Assembly: GCA_036417435.1 (NCBI GenBank)
Contig: CM070899.1
Location: 1,431,001-1,495,000, forward strand
From: Inia geoffrensis
Taxonomy: Eukaryota > Chordata > Mammalia > Artiodactyla > Iniidae
Reading direction: 5' to 3'
DNA length: 64,000 nucleotides
Positions 33,335 to 45,149 of the stretch are shown here, in pieces; position 1 is the stretch's first letter; each line of letters opens with the position of its first letter. Under the pieces are notes generated by a model. That model had not been told where the DNA came from and did no database searches. It was given only the letters and a program-made list of their open reading frames with translations. Made by a program: the position numbers and the translations under genes.

Positions 33335-34575
33335 GACTCAAAAACATATAGATGTCAGTTCTTCATGTGTTGATCCTTGGAGTTTCAGTCAAAATCTCAA
33401 TAGAGTTCTTTTTTTTTAATGTTATGTCACAATAGCTGTTCTTTTTTAAAAAATTAAATTTATTTTGGCTGCACTGGGTCTTTGTTGCGGTGTGCAGGCT
33501 TCTTCAGTTGCGGTGTGTGGGCTCTAGAGCACACAGGCTCAGTAGTTGTGGCATGTGGGCTCTCTAGTTGAGGTGCATGGGCTTAGTTGCGGTATGTGAG
33601 ATCTTAGTTCCCCAACCAGGGATCAAACCTGGGCCCCTTGCACTGGAGCATGGAGTCTTAACCACTGGACTGCCAGGGAATTCCCTAAATTTTCTTTTTA
33701 GCAGGCTCTGTAAAGGAAGTGAAGAGACAAGTCAGAGGCTGGGAAAAGATGTAAGCAGTCCATGAGGATTAGTATTCATAATACATAAAGAACTCAATAA
33801 GAAAATAAACAAACCAAGAGGAAAATGGACAAAAGATCAGGTGTCAACAGAAGCAGCATCATGAGTGGTCAATAACATAAGACAAATTATTCCAGAAAAT
33901 ACAAATTAAGATCAAAGGAGATACTCTATTATGACTATTAGACTGGGAAAAAGTAGAAATTAACAAAACCCCACGTTGTGAGGGTGTGGAGAAGTGTCCT
34001 GACACATGAATTGCTCAGAAGTATGGCATTGATTCAATACTTTAGAAAATGAATTGATATCCTGTGAAGTTAAAGATAATGCATAGGCATGGCTCATGAC
34101 TTTTAGTCCTAGTTAATAGAACCAACAGACATTTTGGTGTGTGTGTGTGCCAGGAGATACAACCAAGATTGTTAAAAGCAGTATTGTGCATAAAAGCAAA
34201 AATCAGGAAACTCACATTCCCATAAGCAAGAGAATGGATAAATCAATTGGGATGTATTAACACAATGGAATAGTATATGGCAATAAAAAATGAAACATAC
34301 CCAAGGGCAATATTGTTTTAGAAACAATGCCCAGTGAAAACAGAAAATTTCTGGAGAATATACATGGCATGATACAATTTTTATAAGGCTCCAAACCAAG
34401 CAAAACAAAGCAATGTGCATTTAGGGATACATGTGTGATTGAACTCTACAGCAAAGCAGAAGTGTGGTAAACATTATGTACAGGATGATGGTTACATCTC
34501 CAGGGGTGTGGGGGTGGGAGGGCAAGGTGATGGGATGAGGGTGCAGTATGCAGGAAGATTTAACGGTATTGGTCA
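33335..34575 (+). mobile_element. Old L1 3' region, plus strand
   Basis: After the SINEs the older L1 resumes: AAATGGACAAAAGATCAGG, ACAAATTAAGATCAAAGGAG, GTGTGGAGAAGTGTCC, GGAATAGTATATGGCAATAA and a 3' UTR with GATGATGGTTACATCTCC. ORF2 is broken everywhere. Interrupted by the minus-strand SINE at 33441-33685. Confidence 0.8.
33441..33685 (-). mobile_element. CHR-family SINE, minus strand
   Basis: Reverse-oriented copy: starts with AAATTTATTTTGGCTGCACTGG (tail end), has GGGCTCTAGAGCACACAGGC and AGTAGTTGTGGCATG body units, and closes with CTGCCAGGGAATTCCC, the tRNA-like head. Diverged, so one of the older CHR copies here. Confidence 0.92.
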
Positions 34576-34589
34576 TTTTATTTTATTTC

Positions 34590-35137
34590 TTTTTTCCAGC
34601 TTTACTGAGGTGTAATTGATAGAATTGTATATATTTAAAGTGTACGATGTGATGATTTGATAAACATATACACTGTGAAATGATTACTCCAATCAAATTA
34701 AGTAGCACGCGTATCTCACATAGTTACCATTACGTGTGTGTGTGTGTGTGTGTGTGTGGTGAGAACACAACACTCTCTTAGCAACTTTCAAGTATATAAC
34801 ACAGTATTTTCAACTATAGCCACGATGCTGCACATTAGATCCCCGGAACTTATGAATCTTGTGACTAGAAGTTTGTATCCTTTAACCAACATCTCTCCAT
34901 TCCCCTCCACCCACCCCAGCCCCCCCCCCTCACCCCCACTCAACCTCTGGCAACCACCATTCTACTCGCTGTTTCTATGAGTTCTACTTTTTTTTTTAAG
35001 ATTCCACATATGAGTGAGATCTTATAGTATTTATCTTTCTCTGGCTTATTTCAGTAAGCATAATACCTTCCAGGTTCATCCATGTTATCACCAACAGCAG
35101 GATTTTCTTCTTTTTATGGCTGAATAATATTCCATGC
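34590..35137 (-). mobile_element. L1 3' end, minus strand
   Basis: Reverse-oriented L1 tail: AGCTTTACTGAGGTGTAATTG, CATTAGATCCCCGGAACTTATG, TCTGGCAACCACCATTCTAC, CATATGAGTGAGATC, ATGGCTGAATAATATTCCATG. It contains a (GT)n tract at 34733-34759, a C-rich run near 34920, and ends at the (GT)n tract at 35138. Confidence 0.88.
34733..34759. repeat. (GT)n microsatellite
   Basis: Uninterrupted GT dinucleotides inside the minus-strand L1 tail. Confidence 0.92.
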
Positions 35138-35139
35138 TG

Positions 35140-35170
<31 letters not shown>

Positions 35171-35184
35171 TGTGTGTGTGTGTG
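35138..35184. repeat. (GT)n microsatellite
   Basis: About 22 GT units with one GGT interruption at 35162-35164. It marks the junction between an L1 tail in reverse and an L1 5' region in forward orientation. Confidence 0.93.
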
Positions 35185-35189
35185 ATATG

Positions 35190-38138
35190 CATAGAAAACC
35201 AGCCCAATTCTGCGGGATTAGGAGAAGGTACACAAACACGAACATTTCAGAGCATCGCACCAGGGAAAACAAACAGAAGTGTGGAGTGGGTGAATTCATA
35301 GGAACGGAGAGCCTCGGAATCCCTGGCCAAGCCGACTGGTGAAGATATTTCCCTCCCAAAGGCAGGCGGTAAAAGGACAGGAGGACGGTAAAGACTACTT
35401 CTTCAGATGTGAAGTCAGCAACACAAGACTTCAAGGAACATGAAAAAAACAAGGAAACATGACACCATGAAAGGAACACAATAATTTTCCAGCTGCTGAC
35501 CACCCGAAAACGGAGATCCATTCATTGCTTGAAAAAGAATTCAAAACAATTGTTTTAGGGAAACTCAGTGAGCTACAAGAGAACACAGATAACTCAAAGA
35601 AATCAGGAAAAGAATATGTGAACAAAATGAGGACAGAGAGATAGGAATTATTTTTTAAAAAAACCCCAAATTATGGAGTTGAAGAACACAATGGGTAAAA
35701 TGAAAAATGCAATAGAGAACATCAACAGGAGACTGGACCAAGCAGAAGAAAGAATCTATGAACTCAAAGAGAGGTCACTTGTAACTATCCAATTGCGGGT
35801 GTAGGGGGAGAATGAAAAGGAGGGAAGAAAACCTATGTGAATTATGGGACACGATTAGATGAACAATATACACATTATGGGAGTCCCAGAGGAAGAAAAG
35901 AGAAAGGGCAGAAGGCTTATTTGAAGAAATAATGGCCGAAAACTTCCCAAATGTAGGGAGAGTCATGGACATCTAGGTACATGAAGCTCACAGGTCCCCA
36001 AAGAGATTCAACCCCAGGCAGACTTTGCCGAAACACATTCTAATAAAGCTGTCAAAAAATTCAAATACAAGGAATTTTGAAAGCAGCAAAAGAAAAGAAA
36101 CTCAATCCATACAAGGGAACCACCATAATGCTATCAGTGAATTTCTCAGCAGAAACGTTGTAGGTCAGGAGAGTGGAGTGGTATATTCAAAGTGCTGAAA
36201 GGAAAGAAACTTCCAACCAAGAAGACTTTACCCAGCAAAGCTATCCTTCAGAACTGAAGGTGAAATAAAGACTTTTCCTGACAAAAGCTGAGGGAGTTCC
36301 ATACCACTAGACCTGCCTTACAAAAAATGCTAAAGGGAGTTCTACAGGATAAAATGAAAGGACACTAACTAGTAACATGAAAGTATAAAACTCATTGGTA
36401 AAGATAAGTATATGGTCAAATTCAAAACATTCTTGTACTGTAAAGGTGGTGTGCAAATCACTTAACTCTAGTAAAAGGGTTGAAAGACAAAAGTATTAAA
36501 AATAGATATAGCTACCATAATATGTTAATGGATACACAATATTAAAAGATGTAAACTGTGACTTCAAAAACATAAAACGTGGTGGGAAATAAAAATGTAG
36601 AGTTTTTGTACATGGTTGAAGTTAAGTTGTTATCATCTTAAAATAGACTGTAATAACTGTAAGATATTTTACGTAAGCTTCACGGTAACCACAAAGCAAA
36701 AATCAGTAGCAGATACACAAAAGGTACAGAAAGGAATCAAAATTTGCCACTGTGGAAAATTATCAAATCATAAAGGAGAACAGTGAGAGAGGAATAAAGA
36801 ACTCGAAACAGTCAGAAGACAATGAACAAGATGGCAACAGCAAGTCCTTACTCCTCTCAATAATTATTTTAAGTGTAAATGGATTAAATTCTACAATCAA
36901 AAAGCACAGAATGGGTGAACGGATTTCCTAAAAACCCAACCATATGCTACCTACAAGAGACTCAATTCAGCTTCAAGGACACACATAGGCTCAAAGGCAA
37001 AGGATGGAAAATGATTTTCTGTACAAATGAAAACCCAAAGAGAGCTATACTATTTTAGACAAAATAGACTAAATAAAAAACTGTAACAAGAGAAAAAGAA
37101 GGTCATTGTATAATGATAAAGCGTTCAAGTCATCAAAAGGATAAAACCATTGCAAATATATATACACCCAACACTGGAGTGCCTATGTATATTAAGCAAA
37201 TGTTAACAGACCTGAGGGGAGAAATAGACAGCAATGTAATAATAGTAGGGAACTTCAATACCCCACTTTCAGCAATGGATAAATCATCCAGACAGAAAAT
37301 CAAAACAAGACATTGGTCTTGAACTACAGTTCAGGCCAATGGACCTAACGGACATATACAGAACTTTCTATCCAACAGCAAGAGAACACACATTCTTCTC
37401 AGGTGTACACTTACCATTCTCCAGGATAGATCATGTGTTAGGTCATAGAGCAAGTCTTAACAAATTTAAGAAGATTGAGGTCATATCAAGTATCTTTTCT
37501 GACAATAGTGGCATGAAACTAGAAATCAATAACAAAAGGACAGCTGGAAAATTCACAAATATGTGACCCATGGAATGGTCACGGAACCTATGGAATGGGA
37601 GAAAATATTTGCAAACCACATCTTTGATAGGAATCTAATACCTAAATATATAAGAAACGATTACAGCTCAATAGAAAAAAAAATCCGATTGTTAAATGGG
37701 CAAAGGACCTAAGGAGACAATTTTCCAAAGAAAGCATACAAATAGCCAACAGGTACATGAAAATGTGCTCAAGATCACTAGTCATCCGGGAAATACAGAT
37801 AAAAACCACAATGCGATTTCAATTCACACTTGTTAGGACGGCTATTATCAAAAAGACAAGAAGTAACAGGTGGTGGTGAGAGGATGTGGAGAAAAGGGAA
37901 CCCTGGAGCACTGTTGGTGGGAATGTAAATTTGTATAGTCATTATGGAAAGCAGTATGTGGGTTCCTCAAAAAATTCAAAATAGAACTTTTATGTGATCC
38001 AGCAATCCTATTTCTGTGTATATACCTAAAGTAAATAAAATCAGTATCTCAAAGTGATATTTGCACTCCCATGTTTATTGCCACATTATTTACAGCAGCC
38101 AAGATATGGAAACAACTTAAGTGTTTGTCAACTAAAGT
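35190..38138 (+). mobile_element. Near-complete but deleted old L1, plus strand
   Basis: L1 text in forward order: 5'/ORF1-type region (GCTACAAGAGAACACAGATAAC, GACTGGACCAAGCAGAAG at 35.5-35.75 kb), inter-region (GTCCCAGAGGAAGAAAAGAG, CCAAGAAGACTTTACCCAGC at 36.2 kb), endonuclease region (36.87-37.56 kb), then a jump at about 37565 to the 3' part of ORF2 (GAATGGGAGAAAATATTTGC) ending near 38138. The reverse transcriptase core is missing by internal deletion. Many stops; not active. Confidence 0.87.
37113..37566 (+). pseudogene. L1 endonuclease-domain remnant
   Basis: Two frames (37113-37322 and 37339-37566) translate to the L1 AP-endonuclease domain: NIYTPNTGVPMYIKQ, VGNFNTPLSAMD, then DLTDIYRTFYPTAREHTFFS and RIDHVLGH. 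In functional copies the second motif is GDFNTPL; here the catalytic Asp is Asn. The later SRIDH motif is present. A stop separates the frames. Confidence 0.85.
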
Positions 38139-38700
38139 GTCTTGCTATGGAGGAAGAGGGTGTGTGAGGTATGTGCGACATTGGGGGTGCTCATGGGCCA
38201 GTTTGGGGGTTCTGTAGACACGGTGTCCCCAGGGGCTCGTGGGCAGGCTTCCTAACGGAGTCTGTGAAGTGGACAGTATGATCCATTACCATCTGATGAG
38301 CTCTGAGTGCTGGCTGCTGTGCTCCCAGCCTCCCACATCCCCTCAGCTTTGCAGGTCACCTCAGTATTCTGGGTGGATGAGGAAAGTCGTGGGCCCCTTG
38401 GGCAGCATCTTACATAGCTGGGGAAGCTGAGCACTCATTCACATGCTCTCACTTTTCCCTGTGGGAGAAATCACTGGCTGAGGGGGTCTCTCTCGGCACT
38501 GAGCTGTACAGCCTTATGGGAGGGTCAATGCAGGTAAAATCACGCTTTCTTCAATGTGTCTATTATAGTACTTTTTTTTTCTCCAACAGTGTGCTGAAAC
38601 TTCTCCACTTACTCTCAGACTCCCACAAAGGTACTGTCATCCATGGGTGATTGTCAGAATTGATGTTCTGTGGGAAATAATGGTGGAAAACCCCATTGTA
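38139..38700. repeat. Possible ancient repeat, perhaps L1 5' UTR-type
   Basis: GAAATCACTGGCTGAGGGGG, CGGCACTGAGCTGTACAGCC, CAGACTCCCACAAAGGTACTG and TGTACATCTTGCTGAC resemble a GC-richer L1 5' UTR-like block. Not confirmed; no ends visible. Confidence 0.35.
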
Positions 38701-39230
38701 CATCTTGCTGACAGCACACTGGAATGAATTTATTTCTCAAATTATGTCACCAGAATACATGTGTCAACTTTGGTTCTTTGGGGATGACTTCATTGTCAAG
38801 TTCTGTGTGATGGCAGCTTCAGGCGCACATCTTAACAATCCGTCCAGTGGGGGGAAAAAAGTCCATGTTTATTTCTTAAGTTGGTTTTTATGTCATGATG
38901 GTTTATTATCACGGTCTGTAACTTTTATGTGTATTACAAATATTCTTTTGTATGTTAGTATTATACAATAAAACAAAACTTTTAAAGGGGTTTCATGAAG
39001 TGAGTGGTCATATGCTATTGTTAGGACTTATTGGATTTGAAAATAAAACTGTTTCTTATTTTCAGCCTCTCCAGACAGCAAAATACTGTCAAAATAAAAA
39101 GTTGCTTTAAGGTAAATATCAAATCCAGAACAGCAAGAATATTGTCTCAGGGTAAAAATGAAGACGAGCATATGATCTTAAGATCCTTATTTGAGATTTT
39201 AGAAATATTTTAGGATAATTCCTATAGGAC
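38701..39230. other. AT-rich sequence, nothing recognised
   Basis: No domain or transposon recognised; a 91-codon frame at 38696-38971 has no known match that I can see. Confidence 0.4.
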
Positions 39231-39445
39231 CAGTGTTTCCTGACCTTGGTTCTATTGACATTTGGGGCTGGATAATTCATTTTTGTTTGGAGCTGTCTTG
39301 TGCACTGTTGGATGTTTAGCATAATTATCTGGCCTCTGTTCGCTAGAGGACAGCACCCCCATACTTGTGACAACCAAAAATGTTTCCAGACGTTGCCCCA
39401 TGTTCCCTGAGAAGCAGCAGGGTCACCTCCAGTCAAGAACCACTT
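39231..39445 (-). mobile_element. MER5A-type hAT element
   Basis: Reverse orientation: begins CAGTGTTTCCTGACCTTGG and ends CAAGAACCACTT, with GACATTTGGGGCTGGATAATTC, GCACTGTTGGATGTTTAGC and CCAAAAATGTTTCCAGACG inside. Flanks TATAGGAC (39223-39230) and CTATAGAC (39446-39453) are compatible with the 8-bp duplication of hAT transposases. Confidence 0.88.
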
Positions 39446-40138
39446 CTATAGACTTTTTCCATAAACAGAGTTTTAAACAGTGCTAGGGATGATGTTTCAC
39501 AGCAATCTGTTTCTCAACCCAGGGTAGAGAAGGGTGTCTCTAAGTTGATACACAGGAAACCCACAAAGTTTATAGAGAAATGATATTAGCTTGGATTGGA
39601 AGGGAAACAGAGTTTAAAACCAGGAGAGACCTTTGAGCCCCCAACTTCTTAAGGCAGAAAGTAGGCTGAAATAAACTTCTCAGCTGAAAATATGCGTCAT
39701 TTATTATGGAAAATGAAGAATGATTCAAAGAATGGAGCCTAATGGAGCTCAAAGATCAAAACCAGAACCACAGAGAATCACTTAAAGGGAAAAGAACACG
39801 TCCTAATCAAGGAACTGGTACAAGGTACTGGCTGGATTTTAGAGTTGTGATGGCCCATTTTTGGTTGGTAGTGCAGTGGCAGTTATCCACACCCCCATTT
39901 GATATTGGGTGTGGGATCACAGATCACTTGTCTCATACAGGTTTTCCTAAGAGGAAGCATATTTGAGGGGCTGCGCCTGAGGAGTCTCATGCGCACCTGG
40001 ACCTAATTTAACGATAAGATCTTGGAGCTTGAGCTGTTGCTGTAATGCGATGAGACGTTGGGCTCCTGGGTGAGGAGTGAGCATATTTTGCATGTGGGAG
40101 GGATAAGAATTGTTGTGCCCAGAGGGCAGGCTGTGTCA
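39446..40138. other. Unique sequence
   Basis: No exon or transposon recognised. Confidence 0.4.
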
Positions 40139-40645
40139 GGTTGTAGTTTCCAAAGATAGCTGCAAAAATATCCCTCATCCTACAACTCTCTTTTGCAACG
40201 TGAGCTTGCCACTTCCCCTGCAGAAATGAAGCACATTTTGGAACACATTTGAAACTGGGTGGCCCTGAGGCTGGTGATACTATGCTAGTTGTTGGCAGAG
40301 CCTTTAACCGGCCTCTCAGAGCTCACCTGGTAGCTTCCTCTTCCTGCTTCTTGTAAGCCGGCCACCCCGTAAGAAATGTGATTACACTGAGACTCCCTTG
40401 CTGCGAGATGCCCAAACCGTGGCAGGATGCTGCCTGTGGACCCTTTGGTCAGCAGCCCCAGCTGAACTCCCAGATTATAGCCGGCTTCAACTCTTGCCAT
40501 CTTGGATGTGGCCATCGCAGTTGAACCTTCAGAGTCCCATTCACCCTCTACTGCAATTGCATCAAAGACCCAAGCAAGAACTGTCCAACGAAACCCTATT
40601 TGCCCACAGAATGACAAGAGCTCAGAATAAAAGGCTGCAAGGATG
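40139..40645 (+). mobile_element. MLT1-like LTR (ERVL-MaLR)
   Basis: GCAGAGCCTTTAACCGGCCTC, GCCATCTTGGATGTGGCCATC, GAACCTTCAGAGTCCC and AGACCCAAGCAAGAACTG follow the order of MaLR LTRs. It is a worn LTR with no coding capacity. Ends not defined. Confidence 0.6.
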
Positions 40646-42709
40646 AGAGCATGAATATGACGAGCCTGGTGCATAGAAGGTGCTCACAGATGGTAGCTGT
40701 GGACGTGACTCTTAATGAGAGCGGTTGCTTTTCCTTACCCAGCAAAATTTCCCCCTTCTGGTAACAGGCTTCCAAGCTCCCTTTGGGAATCACCTAACCC
40801 CCCACTCCCAGCCCATGTTTGCCAGGTGGCTGTTTTGTCCTGGTTCCATCTTCGGGGGTGGACCCAGTGGATCAGCAAGGTCATTCACTTCCATGGCAAC
40901 AGTGATTGGATTGTGGTTGGAAATGTGGCTGAAGGCCAGAGAGAACTTCTGGAACTTTGACAGGAACTATTGAGAAAGAGAGCGTCACTGTATGGTTGGA
41001 ATATGGGTTCAGCTGCAGCGACGGAGGCCCTAAATCGCCTTGGCTACAATGCCTTAACAGCGGGCTTGTGTGACTTGGTTTGGTGACGTTGCTCCACAGA
41101 GCGTCCAGGAGCCCTGGCCCCTTTATCTTCTTGTTCCACCATCCCTAGGATGTTATTGTCCATGTATCTGAGATGGCTCACCACCTCATCCAATTTCCAG
41201 ATGGTGAGCGGGTGAAAAAATGGTGGGAGGCATACTTCCTCCTTTCAGGGTGTGACCTGGGCATTGCCCACATCATTTCTGTTCACATCCCATTGTCCAG
41301 AGCCTTGTCTTATAACCAAACCTAGTGCATCTACCTATCAGTGTTCAGGAAAGGCCCCAAGAGCATATTCTAACTGTGGGTAGGTTATAGGGAGCCTCAC
41401 GTGGTAGTGCTGTGCCCAGGGCTAGTAACAACTGAGGACTGTTTTCACCCCTGAGTCTGAAGTGTGAGGGGAGGAAGTAGAACTGGGAAGGAGAAAGTCA
41501 GAGGAGAGGGCTGCTGTGAAAGGATGTGAACTCTGGAGAAATGACACAGCCAACGTGAGGCCATGCTGACAAGAGAGAGCTGGGAATACATAACACAACG
41601 AACAGGTTCTTGCCAGAGCTTCTCAGTGGCCAGACCTCCCGCCCCACCCCCACCCCCCAGAATGCAAAGGGCAAGGGGGCCTGGGCCACTCTTCATGCAG
41701 GTCAGCCTCCCGGGGAACAGAGCCGCGTGGAGAGGTATAACAAATAGTTGTGGAGGAGCACATGGAGGATTCCAGCAGTCCCAGGTAGGCAGTCAGTAGG
41801 TAATGGTGCCATGTGGGCCCCACTCAAAGCTCCAGTCTATGAGAGAAGGGGAAATGGACTTTGAAAGGCAAGAAGAAGTTTATACACTTCCTTCCCCTTC
41901 GGATTTCCAAGCTGGGAAGACTCGAGTCTGGGAATTGCAGGGACCGTTTGTTGCCATGAATGGAAAGCCTTTGAGAGGAGGTGGCCAATGTAGAAGACAG
42001 TAAAAGGCAAAGGTGGAGAGAGGATTGATGACAAATCATGGAACACCTTGATCCAGCCATGCCTGAAGTTACTCTACTGCCAGACTTTCTAGTTAGACAA
42101 GAGCATACATTCTGTTCTGTTTTCTTAAGCCCATAGGAGTGTTTCTGTTTACTTGGCTGCGCTTAGTCATTCTAGAGCTTGTACTGGGTCCCTTCTGACG
42201 TTTACCCGGGATTGAAGCCAAGCTGTAGACTCCAGGCAGGAAAAGGCAAAATGAGGTGTCCCGGCCGTCAAGCCCTGTACAGACAACCCAGCCATCACTT
42301 CTGCTTCCCGCAGGTGATGTTCCTTTTATGTCCAAGGGGATTGACAGCGATGACAGCCTAGACTTCTTCCTTCTTCAGGGCCCTTAGGCAGAGGCTTCCT
42401 TTAATTTCCAGTGAGAAGTTTAACAGGCTGGGTGAGTGGGAGCCAGCAGGCTGGTTTTGTTCTCTTTAGCTTGTTGTAACTTGTATCCGTGACCTCACGG
42501 GGATGGAATGGTCCACTCCAGGCTCTGCCAGGCTCTCCTGGTGATGGTTTATGACTTCACAGGCGAATAAAGCAGCATTGTCACATGGTGAATGAAGCCC
42601 CTTGGCTTCCTGCGTTGGGATCACCCAAGGAGCCCCAACCCGTTCATCCCTTTTCTTTCCAATGTTTGGTGACATCTATGGGTGAAACACTCCAAGATGT
42701 AGTCAATGC
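40646..42709. other. Unrecognised sequence, perhaps containing worn repeats
   Basis: About 2 kb without an identifiable gene. A short GCATAGAAGGTGCTCACAG phrase near 40673 is MIR/L2-like. A C-rich run lies at 41641-41659. Frames here are short and overlap on both strands. Confidence 0.4.
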
Positions 42710-42842
42710 CTGTGCTTGGGCAGGTACCTGAATGTGGGCTGCACCCCAAACCAGTTAAGTGAGCGTCTCTGGCGTGGATCCTGGATATCAGTATTTTTCC
42801 TAAGTTCCAGAATGCAGACAAGTTTAAGAACCACTACTCCAA
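42710..42842 (+). mobile_element. hAT-Charlie-like fragment
   Basis: ACCTGAATGTGGGCTGC, CCAAACCAGTTAAGTGAGCG, ATATCAGTATTTTTCC and GTTTAAGAACCACTACTCC match the order of a short hAT-Charlie-derived repeat. Left end not defined; family uncertain. Confidence 0.5.
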
Positions 42843-43315
42843 GCTGCAGTCACTCCCCACTGGGTGGGGCTGCCTTGTCTCCCATGCGTCTACTTCCACA
42901 GCATCAGCCAGTAGCACTAATAAAGCACAGCTGCCTCCTTGGGGCACAGAGAAGCCCTGCCACCTCTTTGACCCAGATCTCCATGCTCCTGGCTGTGCTT
43001 GCCAATCCTGAGGATAGTTCTGCCTCGGAATAGAACAACTGGGACTCCAGTCTACCACCTTAATCTGCATGAAACTGAAGGGCAGTTCTAACACAGCCTT
43101 ATACCAGAAGCTTATACCAGACAGGGAGGCTATAGTCAGAAATAAAATAAACTCAACAACAAAGCAAGGTCAGAGTACATCCCAGTAACCCATGCCAAAC
43201 TGTGGAAAGATGGCCTCAAATCCCCTGAGGCCAATGTCCAGTCCCTGGATCCAGGTCAAGGTGGGGTCTCAATGTGTTAATTCTATGGATCGTGAGCCAG
43301 ACTGACTTTACTACC
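42843..43315. other. Unique sequence
   Basis: No exon or transposon recognised. Confidence 0.4.
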
Positions 43316-43509
43316 AAGCCTGCAGAGATTAAAAGGATAATAGAAGAATACTATGAACAACTTATGCCAACAAATTTGATAACCTAGATGAAATGGACCA
43401 ATTCCTTGAAAGACAAAGCTACCCAAACTCACTCAAGGAGGCATAGATAATAGGCCTAAAGAAACTGAACCCATGACTAATAACCTGAAAAAAAAAAAGT
43501 ACCTGGCCC

Positions 43510-43868
43510 GGGGACATCCCTGGTGCTGCAGTGGTTAGGAATCTGCCTGCCAATTCAGGGGACACAGGTTTGATCCCTGGTCCGGGAAGATCCCACATGC
43601 CATGGAGCAACTAAGCCCGTGTGCCGCAAATACTGAGCCTGCGCTCTAGAGCTCTCGAGCCACAACTACTGATGCCCACGTGCCACAAATACTGAGCTCT
43701 TGTGCCACAACTACTGAAACCTGCTTGTCTACAGCCCACGCTCTGCAACAAGAGAAGCCTCCGCAATGAGAAACAAGTGCACCACAATGAAGAGTAGCCT
43801 CCACTCGCCACAACTAGAGAAAGCCCACATGCAGCAACGAAGACCCAACGCAGCCAAAAAAAAAAAAA
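43510..43868 (+). mobile_element. CHR-family SINE, long form, with TSD
   Basis: Full-length copy with head GGGGACATCCCTGGTGCTGC, B box GTTTGATCCC and an expanded body containing several ACAACTACTGA/ACAAATACTGA units, then poly-A. Flanked by GTACCTGGCCC (43499-43509) and GTACCAGGCCC (43869-43879), one mismatch in 11. Confidence 0.95.
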
Positions 43869-43922
43869 GTACCAGGCCCAGATGGCTTCACTGGTGAATT
43901 CTACCAAACATTAAAGGGAGAA

Positions 43923-44150
43923 ATGGTACCAATTTGCTACATTCTCTTCCAGAAAATAAAAGCAGAGGGAATGCTTCCTAATTCATTCTATGAGGCCAGC
44001 ATTACCCTGATACCAACACCAGATAAAGATATTGCAAGAAAGGAAAACTGCAAACCAACAACTCTCACGAACTTAGATGCAAAAATCCCTGACAAAATAT
44101 TAGCTAATGAAATTCAACTGTGTATAAAATATATAAATGGAACAGAATAG
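43923..44150 (+). pseudogene. L1 reverse transcriptase fragment
   Basis: Open for 75 codons and readable as the N-terminal part of the L1 reverse transcriptase, with [15 protein letters not shown] followed by an Asp/Ala/Lys-Ile-rich region. It lacks the catalytic FADD region and is bounded by stops; a broken copy. Confidence 0.85.
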
Positions 44151-44612
44151 AGATCTCAAAATTGACTCACACACAAATGTAGTCAACTGATCTTTTACGA
44201 GGGCAGAAATGAATAAATGGAAAGTGAATAGCCTTTTCAACAAGTGGTGCTGTAGCTACCGTACATTCACATGTCAAAAACAAACAAACAAAGAGACAGA
44301 AAACTGAGTCTAGATACAGATCTTACATCTTTCACAAAAGTTAACTCGAAGTGGGTCATAGATCTAAATGTAAAATGAAAAACTTTAAAACTTCTAGGAG
44401 ATAAGATAGAAGAAACTAAGTGATCTTGGGTTTGGCAATGATTTTTTTGGATAAAACACCAAAAGTGTGATCCAGGAAGGAAAACTTTGAGCAATTAGAC
44501 TTCAGTATAATTCAAAGCTTCTGCTCTGTGAAAGCCACTGTTAAGAGAATAAACAAACAAGCCACAGATGGAGGAAAAAATCTTTACAAAACACATATTT
44601 GATAAAGGACTT

Positions 44613-45149
44613 TGTGGAAATAAGTGAAGACCAAGCAAATGAGAAGAGGCAAAGACTATTTATTCAGAGTCTGCTGTAGCGGGGAGTCGGCCACCATTAC
44701 GGTGTCTCACAGAGGCTCAAAGGCAGGGAGCAGCTGGGAAACACTTATTGTGGAAAAAAGGGGGCTCAGTGGTTCTCTGATGGAGCTGTGAGCCTGGGGA
44801 AGACATCCTATGTGATTGCTTAGGGGAGCATATTTGGTTTCCTCTGGTTGGTCCTAAGTTGGAAGCAGGAAAAACAATTAGGAAAAATTTCAGTTATTAA
44901 AAAAAGTCCTGGCCATTTGCGGTTGATTGTTACCAGGGTTATTACTTGGTTTCCTTTTTGTTGCTAGAGGTAGATGTCTGACTTCCTAGAAGTCCAACTT
45001 ATAGCAGGATGGCTCCCTGGGCTGGTTACTGTAGATGATGGATTGGTTTTCTGGGCTGATTGCTGCAGGTTGTGGGTCAGAGTTGTATTTTCATATATGG
45101 CCTGTCCATGTGTATATTCAGTCTCTCAGCTTCTCTCTCTGAAAGAGAT
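44613..45149 (-). mobile_element. LTR-like block inserted in L1
   Basis: About 530 bp of non-L1 sequence splits L1 ORF2 text. It starts GAAGACCAAGCAAATGAG and holds an antisense polyadenylation signal (TTTATT at about 44658), as expected of an LTR in reverse orientation. GAAAT occurs at both edges (about 44616 and 45150), a possible 5-bp duplication. Clean TG...CA ends were not seen, so this is a likely but not certain solo LTR. No viral gene is present. Confidence 0.45.

Larger units (their letters stand above)
43316..44612 (+). mobile_element. Old L1 ORF2 region, plus strand
   Basis: Forward L1 text: GATTAAAAGGATAATAGAAG, GAACAACTTATGCCAAC, then after a SINE (43510-43868) CAGATGGCTTCACTGGTG and reverse transcriptase sequence, and GTCAACTGATCTTTTACGAG further on. 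It stops near 44612 at GATAAAGGACTTT, where an LTR-like block interrupts it, and resumes near 45150. Confidence 0.87.
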
